Of a stretch of 64,000 nt of DNA, positions 54,912 to 64,000 are shown one piece after another. The notes beneath the pieces are model-generated. The model had not been told where the DNA came from. It saw only the letters and a list, made by a program, of their open reading frames with translations, and ran no database searches. Both the position numbers and the translations under genes were made by a program. Each line of letters starts with the position of its first letter. Positions within the stretch are counted from its first letter, which is position 1. Origin of the DNA: Pictodentalium vernedei (taxonomy: Eukaryota > Mollusca > Scaphopoda > Dentaliida > Dentaliidae); the NCBI GenBank assembly GCA_031216915.1, contig CM062292.1, positions 6,449,920 through 6,513,919 on the forward strand, read 5' to 3'.

Positions 54912-55370
54912 TACACACTAAAAAGTAAAGTGTTAAAACTGACACTTTCAAGATGTTAAACCCATTCTACCTCTTAGGGTTTGATTTTAACACTCAAAGT
55001 ACAATACTTTAAGCACTTAGACATTACAATCGTCAGACATCTGAAACTTGAATGGATGGCACTTCCCATGTGTTTAGCATTGGTGGTTCTTCCAGAATCG
55101 TCCATAATTTGATTTGCGCTTGGTGGGTACATAATTAAAAGGACACAACGCAGATGACGCGGATCAGGCTCGAGAGTTCGAGCCTGATCCGCGTCATCTG
55201 CGTTGTTTCCCTTTAAGTGTCGCGACATTACACTTGTCACGTGGTATTATTGTAACACCTGTCAAGTTCTGGTATTATCTACACTTGAACAAAGTGCTAG
55301 TTCAGCACTCAGTAAGTGTTAAATACAGCACTTCAAGTGTAGTTTTTAACACTTTAGTTTTTAGCGTGTA
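54912..55370. mobile_element. MITE family D, copy 3
   Basis: TA|CACACTAAAAAGTAAAG ... CTTTAGTTTTTAGCGTG|TA. The central hairpin is perfect here: cgcagatgacgcggatcagg and its complement around ctcgagagttcgag. This is the only copy in the window independent of the large duplication. Confidence 0.9.
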
Positions 55371-56517
55371 GTGCACATAAACTAATGTGTGTATGAATAA
55401 AGTCATTAAAACGTTCCCAGTAGTCGTCAGCTTATGTGTTGGCTGTCAGTAATAAAGTGAACCTGCGTTAAATTAACAAACTTACTGGAAACAGACTATA
55501 ATCCTTATCCCTTTGATCCACTTAATCTTCACACATTTTCCCGAAACCATAGCGACCGGCAAAGTGACACGACCCCGGCCGGTCGTCACTTTCGGGATGA
55601 TGTAACTTCGACCTGCACGTGATTGTCGCGGTTTGTTAGAATGTAAACAGATAATGATGCAGAAAATGCATTATGGGAGAGGTTTGAATGTTTAGCGTTG
55701 AAATTAATTTTATTTTTAAAAATATTTCTTCTGCAACCTACTCAGAGGGCCATATGATGTCAATTTATTGTCGTTGATCCAGTTGAATTATTTCTTCAAA
55801 GTGGCGAATTCATATCCTGTTTCGATATCTTATCCATGTATTTTACAATATTTCGCAATGCGTCATTACATAAGCGAGAAGTTGGTACATGGGGTAAGAA
55901 TTAAATAACCCCCCCACCCCCCACCCCGAGCTAGAATAGTTATCTTCTTTTAAACGGTGGCTCCTATCAAGGGGTCAAAAACATATTTTAGTTAAAATTG
56001 GACGGTCTGGTAAAAAAATATTCTTCAGAACTCCCTAAGACAGATTAAAGCGTGCACTACAAAAGTTTTGAGCCTTCTGTGTCTTTGAGAATCGAAACAT
56101 GTGTTGGATCGGCGCTTAGCACATTTTATCGCCCAGTTCCTGTCAGTTTGGTGGTGTATGTTATGGATTGAACCTATTTGAAATTTCAACTTTTTGAATA
56201 GGAATGGACGAGAATCGATCGCCGGATTCGGGTCTGTTGGTGTACTCTAAAATTAGATTGATTGACAATATTGTATTTCCAAACATACAAGATGACAAGT
56301 GCAGAAAAAAAACCACGCTTTCACAATATTAACAAAGGTTGTGAATTGGTAAATGGGTCCAGCAGAAAGCTTATGCGTATATGAGTTGTCTCCACCTTTA
56401 GTATTTATCGTTGGAGTACGGTCGACCGAAGAGCGCTTTTTTGTCGTAACTGTAAAAATGATAATCTGAGAAGAGAGGTTGAATTTTTGCAAGAACGAAA
56501 ACATTAGATGGGATAAT
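55371..56517. other. non-coding stretch with small hairpin
   Basis: About 1.1 kb with no gene. It contains an inverted repeat aaagtgacacgaccccgg / ccggtcgtcacttt (55561-55592) and a C-rich run (55908-55926). Confidence 0.4.
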
Positions 56518-56626
56518 ATTAATCCAAATCAACTGAGTTGAGTGAATATGAACCCCATTGGGTTCATATTCACTCAACCCAGTTGATTTGGGTTGATTTT
56601 TCAACCCAATTGATATTAGAGTATAT
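56518..56626. mobile_element. palindromic MITE family E, copy 3
   Basis: aatccaaatcaactgagttg and gagtgaatatgaacccc are followed by their inverted copies around attggg. The outermost caacccaattgatatta may mark the end. Confidence 0.75.
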
Positions 56627-56744
56627 ACAGAACAGTACCACCGTAAGTTTTGCTCAGGTTCAATGGGACGTAATTCATTTCGTTTAAAAATGATCGGCGA
56701 TTGCGAGACGTCGAGAATTTGAAACTTTTGACAAGTTTTTGTTG

Positions 56745-56947
56745 AAAAGACACTTTTCTGAATAACTATGTTTTCAGTTTTTGCGTCAATAGCTTATTAC
56801 CCCTCACTGGAACGACTTCCGTGAGCTCGTTCCAAAGAGGGGCCATAAGCTATGTTTTTAAGACAAAAAATGAAAAAACTAATGAAAATTGAATTGTTAT
56901 TTTGGAGAATAGCGCTGGTTGATTTTAGCTGTTACCTGAGTAAAGGG
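56745..56947. mobile_element. piggyBac-like MITE, family C copy 8
   Basis: The core hairpin (cctcactggaacgacttccg; gagctcgttccaaagagggg) has acatag-type arms on the right, ending agtaaaggg|TTTA at 56947. The left end is missing or heavily decayed. Confidence 0.75.
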
Positions 56948-57086
56948 TTTATTACTCGCGTGTGTTTTGTGCTACATTCTTTGCTCGTATTTTCTAACAG
57001 TGATCCCCCGTAGAAGAAAGACCTTTTAACCAATTGTTCACCCAATACCCGTATGTGCACATGTGTTACACATGTTGTGTACATAC

Positions 57087-57453
57087 CGAGAACAATGTAT
57101 GCAAACACAGGCAATCTGTCAATGACTCCTGATCCTTGAACACTACACTACGCGGAGTGATTCCCCGATTTCCAAGACGAGCCAAAGGATTGCACTGACA
57201 AATTAGACATTTCCTCCTAGGAGAAATTGCTTCTGTACACCTTTCGCTATTTTCAATCAGCTGTACGGGAAACCAAAAAACAAGACTGGTGCATACTGGA
57301 GCTGCTGGATCTGTGGCGGCAGCTTCTAGTTGGACAGTAATGTGGGTTAGTGGTCTCTGGATCCGGTAGTGTTCACAGTAGAGATAGAAGCCAGTGGAAA
57401 AGTTACAATAGTGGTAGTTACAAGCAGCAGCAGACGTGTTCAAGATAGTTGCA
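57087..57453 (-). CDS. candidate internal exon of a host gene, cysteine-containing
   Basis: 367 bases, open on the minus strand. It lies between an acceptor with a pyrimidine tract (tgttgtctcccag, ending at 57454) and a donor GTATGT (57081-57086). The roughly 122 residues have about ten cysteines and N-glycosylation-like sites near the start (CNYHYCNFSTGFYLYCEHY), then CTEAISPRRKCLICQC. This fits an extracellular or cysteine-rich domain, but I recognise no family. It begins with the last base of a codon and ends on a codon boundary. It lies upstream of the signal-peptide exon on the same strand, so the two cannot simply be one gene in the expected order. Confidence 0.4.
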
Positions 57454-57486
57454 CTGGGAGACAACACTTGTAGTGTTTAGAGATAA

Positions 57487-58648
57487 TATACTGAGTCAGA
57501 AAAGAAAGTATAATAAACTTTGATGAGCAATATTTTAGTACGATCGACTTTAATCCCAAACAAATTATTGTAAATTCATATTTCGAGTCTAGCTGTATGA
57601 ATTTGCATAATTTCATGTTCTTACTGTTGCCAGCGTCGCGCCAGGTCGTCGCAATTCAGACATGGGGTGAAATGAAAAGTTCACACATGCAGTCAATAGC
57701 GCGTATGTCCACCATTTGCCTCTTGGATGGCAACACATCGACGGCGCATGGACATGCTAAGTCTCTGGATGTCACCCTGTGGTATTGCGTTCCACTCCCG
57801 CCTTAGAACATTACGTAAATCGCCTAACGTCTGAAGACCGTGAAGTCGTACCCGACGGTCCAATTGATCCCAAAGATGATCGATTGGCGACAAATCTGGT
57901 GAAAGTGGGGGGCAGGAAAGAAGTTCGATGCTCTGCTCCTCAAGAAGGTCACGACAGATACGCGCCACGTGACTTCAAGCATTGTTTTGCTGGAATAACT
58001 GCCATCCGACGTTAGCGTTGAACAACGGGACAACAACAGAGTTAATAATTTCGTCCCTATATCGCTGTCCATTCAGATTACCATGATGAAGATCAACTGC
58101 GTTCGATGGTGCAAGGAAATTCCTGCCCAAACCATTACACAACCCTCGCCGAAACGGTCGCATTCTCGCAAGCAAGTATGAGAAACCCGTTCTCCTCGTC
58201 CGCGATACACTCTTGCCCTACCATCAGCTCGCCGTAGACAAAATCGTGATTCATCACTAAAAAGAACTATGCTCCAATGCTGTTGAGCCCAGCGAACACG
58301 CTGACGTACCCATTCCATTCGGACGGTACGATGGCTTTGGGTAAGGATTGTTCCGTGGTATGGACGCCTACTTCGGATGCCGTGTTCAGCGAGTCTATTG
58401 CGGACAGTTTGTGCACAGGTTCTCCAGCACAACATAACATAAGGAAAATCGTCGGTCACCCATTCAATTTGACATTCTCGGGCAGCACGTGCTATTTTGA
58501 AATCCGTAGCAAAATTGTATACGGTTGGGTAGACAACAACAGCATGTAATTAAACTCTTTGCACGACTTCTTGTCCACAAACATGCAACATTAGAACGGA
58601 ACTATTATATTTCACCCTTATGTTATTTTTTTCACATTTGTTTGTATC
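57487..58648 (-). mobile_element. Tc1-like transposon, second copy, deleted
   Basis: The lower-coordinate end (57487, atactgagtcagaaaagaaa) matches the right TIR of 34727-36232. The other end stops near 58648, about 30 bases short of the TIR, where LINE sequence begins. About 340 bp covering the transposase start and helix-turn-helix are missing internally (junction near 58425-58440). Confidence 0.85.
57693..58459 (-). pseudogene. Tc1 transposase, N-terminally deleted and frameshifted
   Basis: Retains VRNRLAEHGIRSRRPY, LFSDESRFCL (first Asp), VMVWAGISLHHRTQL and LSPDLSPIDHLWDQLD. At the expected Glu position, Asp (IDH) replaces the IEH of the first copy. It has a frameshift near 58073 and another near 57970. 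No helix-turn-helix remains. Inactive. Confidence 0.88.
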
Positions 58649-58689
58649 ACTCCCCTGAACAATTTCGGACCCCATACTGTAATACTGAT

Positions 58690-59060
58690 AAGTCATTTTC
58701 CATGTTTCATATAAATTGTCAAAGTCTAAATGTTCATTGGGACTCGTTACATGATCTTCTTTCTTCTTTGCAGAATACCAATAACAGTTTTGATGTCATA
58801 GGACTAACTGAAATATTCAGTATCCCCCGAACATTTCATATAAACTTGACGGACACAACAGTCTTATTAAGAATACAAGACCGGACGGTGACGATGGGAG
58901 TGGTGGTGTTGCGTTGTTTATTAAGGAGGGACAGAAAGAAATACATAAAGCGTCAACCCTGGATGACAAATGGTCTCCCAACGTCTTCAAATAATAAAAC
59001 AAAATTCTATAATAAAAAATTGCATTATCCAACTGAATTGAATATACAAAAACAATTTAC
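58690..59060 (+). pseudogene. LINE endonuclease remnant
   Basis: MFHINCQSLNVHWDSLHDLL and SFDVIGLTEIF are the first blocks of an apurinic-type endonuclease. After about 90 residues frames break repeatedly, and DGSGGVALFI-like sequence appears in another frame. Non-functional. Confidence 0.7.
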
Positions 59061-59366
59061 GTAAAACATGGACAATTTTAAATGATGCAATTAAGAAACA
59101 AACATCAGTAACTAGACTTCTCTCTAACTTTAGATATGACAACAGTGATATTAATGACCCTCAATAAATCACCGTAACTTCAATAATTTTTTTGTGAACA
59201 TTGGAACGAATACACGCGCCCAAATTAAAAAGCCTAATATTGAGTTTACCCATTTCTTGAATAACAGTTACTCAGTCAACTTTTTATGACCCCAACTACT
59301 CCATTAGAGACAAGAAATACTATAAAAGCAAATACATTTAAATCGAGTGAGGATTTCAACAACATA

Positions 59367-59622
59367 CAGTACGTGGAGAGTGTATTATTACTAAATCACC
59401 CGCAGAGTGGATATTCCACCCAAGCTATAATTGCAAATTTGTTGCAAAGCATAATAAGCACAAGCAAAGTTTCAGCCAATGGACCTCCGGGTTAAACCCG
59501 GAGGTCCATTAGCTGAAACATTGCTTGTGTTTTAGTCGATATATACACAATTTGAAAGTTATAGTTTGGGTGATAACTCCACTCTGCGGGTGATTTAGTT
59601 ACAATTCACTCTCCACGTACTG
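59367..59622. mobile_element. palindromic MITE, family A copy 3
   Basis: 256 bp between TA sites (59365-59366, 59623-59624). Ends CAGTACGTGGAGAGTG / CACTCTCCACGTACTG with the shared ccaatggacctccgggt hairpin. It interrupts the LINE coding region just before the reverse transcriptase. Confidence 0.9.
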
Positions 59623-59699
59623 TAACGTCAAAGATAGTCAAACTGACATGCGATATAATTACTTTACCTATTGCACACATTATCAACATTTCTTTTGAA

Positions 59700-60340
59700 C
59701 AAGGGGCGGTGCCGGACGGAATGAAAACTGTTAAGATCATACCTGTATTTAAGTCAGGATCTGATAAAGAATTCACCAATTACAGGCCAATAAGTATATT
59801 GCCAGTATTTTCTAAAATTTTGGAGAAGATTGTGTGCAAAAGGCTGACAAACATTTTAACTGATTTTGACGTACTCTCACCAAACCAATGCAGATTTCCA
59901 AGAAAACATTCCACAATACATCCCGTTATGCAATTACTAAAACATATAGCAACCACAAATAATGAATCAACTAAAAACCTTGCTAAAACATTCGATTCTA
60001 TAAACCACGAAATTTTAGGGACATATGTAATGACTGGTTCAAAGGCTACTTGACAAACAGAAAACAATAGGTTCAGTACGCCAACACAAAATCCTCTCTG
60101 ATGCCCAAAACGCGTAGTGTGCCTCAGGTCTCAACTTTGGGTCCCATTCTGTTCCTACTCTACATCAATGATATTCACCAGGCCGCCTCTATTAATCTTC
60201 TTTCTTTTGCAGACGATACTACAGCGTATTCGTCTGACTCGTACATACAACGACTGACACGATTTGTTAATAATGAACTTCAGCATATATTTACATGGTG
60301 TTCCGGCAATCAAATTCTTTTGAACTGCAAGAAGACATAG
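59700..60340 (+). pseudogene. LINE reverse transcriptase remnant
   Basis: VPDGMKTVKIIPVFKSG, NYRPISILPVFSKILEKIV and NLAKTFDSINHEIL, then after a frameshift near 60060 VPQVSTLGPILFLLYINDI and LLSFADDTTAY (catalytic FADD). These are the ordered palm motifs of CR1/L2-like reverse transcriptases; the expected PQGS reads PQVS. Confidence 0.82.
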
Positions 60341-60980
60341 TATATTCTAATAATTACATTGTTAATGTAGTTATACGTTTTGGGTCCAAATACTCAATTC
60401 CTATTGGTCAGCTGGGTGAAAACGTCATGGCCAAATGTAATTCATTTTCCAATGAATACATTTGGACGAACTTTGACCAACATTTACGGTAGAGCGCAGT
60501 GGACAGAATGTAATTCGGGCGGTGTTTGGGCGGGTGTTTAACTTTTAGCGCCTCTCGCAGTGATCAACTTCGCTGGTGTTTCTTTGGTGACATTTCCCAA
60601 CTGTGGCATAAAGCCCGTTACTAAAATACTCGTATCCATTTCTAAAGTTGTGAAAATTAAAAATCAGAGTTGTGTGCTTTGTATTTTATGTGAGGGTGGT
60701 TTTTCGCCTTGTTCGTTCGTACATGTTTTATTTCGTCTTTCTGCTTTGTTGTTTGGTAAAAAGTAGTTTAAACAGTTACGGAATGTAATTATAAGAACTG
60801 AATGCAATTTTTATTATCTTTATTGGAGTATGAACGTGTGGGAATGGGTACAAATTATATGAATCCCGAAGTATACGAATCCATACAAATTAATGATACT
60901 GTATTAAGACGGGTGGGTGTAAAACGAGGATGAAACATTTATTTAGTTCCTGGTTATTAATATTGACGAACACCTGTCTT
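60341..60980. other. unidentified insertion within the LINE
   Basis: About 640 bases that do not continue the LINE reading. GC content rises near 60500-60560. No TIR or coding motif recognised. Confidence 0.4.
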
Positions 60981-60984
60981 TTAA

Positions 60985-61225
60985 CCCTTTTCCCAAAGCA
61001 GACGACATCAAAATTTATTATTTTAAATATCAATTTTTTAAATTTCTCAAAAACATTCAACAAAACCGTATCATATGACCCCTCGTTGGAACGACCTCGT
61101 CGAGGTCGTTCCAACGAGGGGTCACATGATATCGTTTTGTTGAAATTTTTGGAAACATAATATTTTTTCAACTGCTGAATTTGCATATTACGCGGGCGGA
61201 TGCGGGCGATTCGTTGGGTAAAGGG
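60985..61225. mobile_element. piggyBac-like palindromic MITE, family C copy 9 (intact)
   Basis: 241 bp between TTAA (60981-60984) and TTAA (61226-61229). The core is cctcgttggaacgacctcgt with its complement, and the arms are acaaaaccgtatcatatgac / atgatatcgttttgtt. Its right end is the empty-site equivalent of the MITE split by the gypsy element. Confidence 0.92.
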
Positions 61226-61399
61226 TTAAATCACATATTTCCCATCTGTGTTCTAAGATAGCGTGCTCGAATTATGCACTTAACAGGGTCAAATCTATAC
61301 TTCACCACGACGTCATGAAAACATTATATTTTGAATTGATACACAGTTATACAGATATGGGGGAACTCAAAATCAATCAACCAACTTTTACTACTACAA

Positions 61400-61780
61400 A
61401 AACGCTCAGTTCGCATAATTAATAACGTACGTTTCAATGCCCACACCGACCATCTATTTGCTCAAGAAAATACAATGAAAGTTACAGACCTTTTCAAATT
61501 TCATGCCATGTTATTTTTATTCGATTGGAAAAATGGATCTCTTCCCCAGTCATTAAATTCTATGTTTAATCTCTTTAATAATAATGCTACTGGTCCCAGT
61601 ACTAAGCACTCGGTAGCGATTCGCGTATATAGAACAAGAACAATATCCTTAGATTACCTCCCTTGTTCCACGGAACCGCGTATAAGAAATGCTGCAAATT
61701 GTACTGCATTTAAGAAAATGCTAACGCCAAAGATTTTCTCAAACTATCAAACAGAAATAATATGTAACAACCCGTATTGA
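61400..61780 (+). pseudogene. LINE ORF2 C-terminal remnant
   Basis: LLQKRSVRIINNVRFNAHTD, LFKFHAMLFLF and an Asn-rich stretch, ending at 61780. This is the conserved region after the reverse transcriptase in CR1/L2-like elements. Confidence 0.75.
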
Positions 61781-62150
61781 CCAGACTCTACTAGATAGTT
61801 TACTCTACTAATCTGTAATTCAGTTCTACTTCAGTTTTGCTTTTGTCGGCTCATTCAATATTATTTTCAATGTATTCTAAAACATCTCGGCTATTATTAA
61901 GAGTCTTGTTTCCCATGCAACAATTCAACATTAGTCCAAAAGGATCTGTATTTCTTTCTTCCCGGCTGTATACTCCGTCTGATATGATGTTGCTCTAATT
62001 ACATTTTTACCTCGGGGGATAACATGAAGACAGCCAATCTGGCTATGCTGTCCCCCAACGGTATATATATATGTATCACAATATTATTCTGTAAATGTAT
62101 TGGTTATTATATATTACATACCGTTAAATAAAAGAATAGATTAGAATAGA

Positions 62151-63202
62151 ATATACGATTACCTGGGTTTTAAGTCAATAACTGTCTTAGAGGGAAGATT
62201 GGAAGATCTGTGTGCAACGAGAAATGTTAAAGTGGTAGTCCTCGTCCGCACTCCATTTAAAGATGAAACCGGCCGTTTATATTTATACATCCTGATCCTC
62301 AGGGTGTGGCAAATAAAAAGGCAATTCGAAACAGAATTTTTTTGTACATAATAAAGTGTTAACTAGCATTTTAAATTCCGATTTTATTTTCAAACTCAAA
62401 AACACGGTCGTTTCGGTTGAAACTGTCTGAGGCTGCCATGAAATTTTGCCAGTCTCGGATAAACTTACTGTGCACCTACTCGTTCAACATTCCGAAGGGG
62501 CTGTGCACTGTAATAGTATAACTACATGTTGTTCCAGGTTGAATGCTTCCAGTCATTCAGATGCAAAGACCATAAAAGCAATGTGGTTCCATAATTTAAT
62601 ATTTATACTTTTGAATATATATATATATATATAGCTACGCAAGGAAGCACCCGCTTGTATTGTGCAGTTGCAAAATGCACGATTTTGCATCGGAGCTCCT
62701 TTATTCACACTGTATTTAGGTAACTACGGACTCAATACATACGTATTGTAAAATAAAATATGGTAGCATCAACTACAACGTCTTGATAAAAATCAAACGA
62801 CGAACACGTCTTCAATTCGAGAAACCACAAGAAGAAACAGAACAGGTCACTCGTATTTGACAGTAGTTTTATCTCTCTCGGACTAACTAGCTCATGTATG
62901 AATATTTTCTGCTCCATCCTGTACATTACAACACAACTTTCTGATTAAAACAGATTTAACAGATGGCTCGGTATTAAGACATTGACGCACTGGATGAAAT
63001 ATTTGGGTTACTTTCCTCACTAGTCTTACTGTCGAACAAGGACAACCCGTATTTCATCTGCTATCAATGTCCAACTTGAAACATACAAATCATTGAATAT
63101 ACTTTTGAGGCAGGATCCCTGCATCAAAATGATAAACAGCCGTTTATGTAGCAGTTTGCATGCTGTCGATACACACTATCATGTGCCACAAGTCTCTCCT
63201 AT
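62151..63202. other. non-coding stretch, no gene seen
   Basis: About 1 kb with an AT dinucleotide run (62616-62634). No gene or repeat family recognised. Confidence 0.35.
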
Positions 63203-63516
63203 GGGTTGAAACTAGAAGTCCTGTCATGAATAGTGCGCTTATCTAGGCTTAATTGCGCGTTGGAATTGCGCGCAATTGCCATATCGAATGGCACCCAAAG
63301 CACGGCAGGTTCTCCTGGTTACTCATAGCAAACACATGCAATGTTTCTGCCAATGGACCTCCGGATTACCCGGAGGTCCATTGGCTGAAACATTGCCTGT
63401 GCACAGGCCATATGTACAGAATATGATAGTTTTAATTGGGCCATAACGCGCACATTAACGCACATATCAACGTGCTATTTGTGCGCATTTCATGACAGGA
63501 CTTCTAGTTTTAACTG
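63203..63516. mobile_element. palindromic MITE, family B copy 2 (inverted)
   Basis: The right end ACTAGTT-type ttctagttttaactg is followed by TA (63517-63518); the left end is decayed (gggttgaaactagaag). The centre gccaatggacctccgg and its complement are the same as in family A. Confidence 0.85.
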
Positions 63517-63640
63517 TATGGGGAAAAGGACAACGCAAAACCCAGCACAACCCCCGGATGTAGCGACAAGATGAGGGATGTCCATTGTTCAATTCTTTTA
63601 GCGGTTTATCGTCTACCCCGATCTATCCACAGACACACAA

Positions 63641-64000
63641 GTTAACTCCGTCTATGGCTCACCATGATAAGTATCAGTGGGTGTGATAATGGATTCTGTA
63701 TGTTAACTCCGCCTATGGCTCACCATGATAAGTTTCAGTGGGTGTGATAATGGATTCTGTATGTTAACTCCGCCTATGGCTCACCATGATAAGTTTTAGT
63801 GGGTGTGATAATGGATTCTGTAAGTTAACTCCGCCTATGGCTCACCATGATAAGTATCAGTGGGTGTGATAATGGATTCTGTATGTTAACTCCGTCTATG
63901 GCTCACCATGATAAGTTTCAGTGGGTGTGATAATGGATTCTGTATGTTAACTCCGCCTATGGCTCACCATGATAAGTATCAGTGGGTGTGATAATGGATT
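63641..64000. repeat. 61-bp tandem satellite, continues beyond the window
   Basis: Units starting gttaactccgcctatggctc at 63641, 63702 and every 61 bases after; about 5.9 units are visible with few differences (gtatcag / gtttcag / gttttag; tccgcc / tccgtc). Confidence 0.95.

Larger units (their letters stand above)
58649..62150 (+). mobile_element. CR1/L2-like LINE, degraded and interrupted
   Basis: Coding remnants run in order: endonuclease start (58690), reverse transcriptase (59700-60340) and C-terminal region (61400-61780), then a 3' region ending near 62150 in ttaaataaaag. A family A MITE (59367-59622), an unidentified insertion (60341-60980) and a family C MITE (60985-61225) interrupt it. 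The 5' end is replaced by the Tc1 copy. Confidence 0.75.

Noticed and set aside
54218-57453. One gene joining the 57.1-57.5 kb exon and the signal-peptide exon
   Set aside because: On the minus strand the signal exon would come after the other exon, and it has its own TATA box.

Overview
The window is eukaryotic, almost certainly from an invertebrate animal (probably marine; I cannot place the phylum from sequence alone). It is AT-rich and has no operons. It carries Tc1, hAT-like and piggyBac-like DNA transposons, LINEs, a tRNA-headed SINE, an env-bearing Ty3/gypsy element and many palindromic MITEs. Almost every long reading frame belongs to a mobile element. Host coding sequence is limited to a few candidate exons, all on the minus strand: a signal-peptide first exon with a TATA box at 54.2-54.3 kb, and internal exons near 34.1 kb and 57.3 kb.

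Layout. 1-3.7 kb: non-coding sequence, a small perfect hairpin, a 1.17 kb foldback element (1923-3093) and a CAGT-ended MITE. 3.7-15.6 kb: three nested insertions. A hAT-like non-autonomous element with an 8-bp target duplication holds a piggyBac-like palindromic MITE at TTAA, and that holds an 11.2 kb Ty3/gypsy element (minus strand, 4-bp duplication ATAT). The gypsy element encodes gag, protease, reverse transcriptase/RNase H/integrase and a 765-residue fusion-type envelope protein. Its LTRs are nearly identical, so the insertion is young, but gag and pol each carry one in-frame TGA. 15.6-18.7 kb: MITEs, a second hAT-like element and hairpins. 18.7-33.4 kb: a 7.35 kb segment present twice in tandem with a 66-bp remnant unit between. 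Each copy carries the same frameshifted LINE (ORF1 with zinc knuckles, ORF2 with endonuclease and reverse transcriptase) and the same MITEs.

33.4-38.9 kb: a candidate host exon, a piggyBac-like MITE, a broken Tc1 transposon, and a 30-bp minisatellite of about 56 units interrupted by a SINE that has its own target duplication. 38.9-54 kb: old repeats, microsatellites and MITEs with no convincing gene. 54-57.5 kb: the signal-peptide exon, MITEs and a cysteine-containing candidate exon. 57.5-62.2 kb: a second, internally deleted Tc1 copy abutting a degraded CR1/L2-like LINE, which two MITEs have entered. 62.2-64 kb: a MITE and a 61-bp satellite running off the window end.

The main theme is the density of near-perfect palindromes: about thirty, in at least eight families. 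Two MITE families with different terminal inverted repeats share the same central hairpin, and the piggyBac-like family keeps ends and core while its middle arms come in two versions. This suggests modular exchange among palindromic elements.
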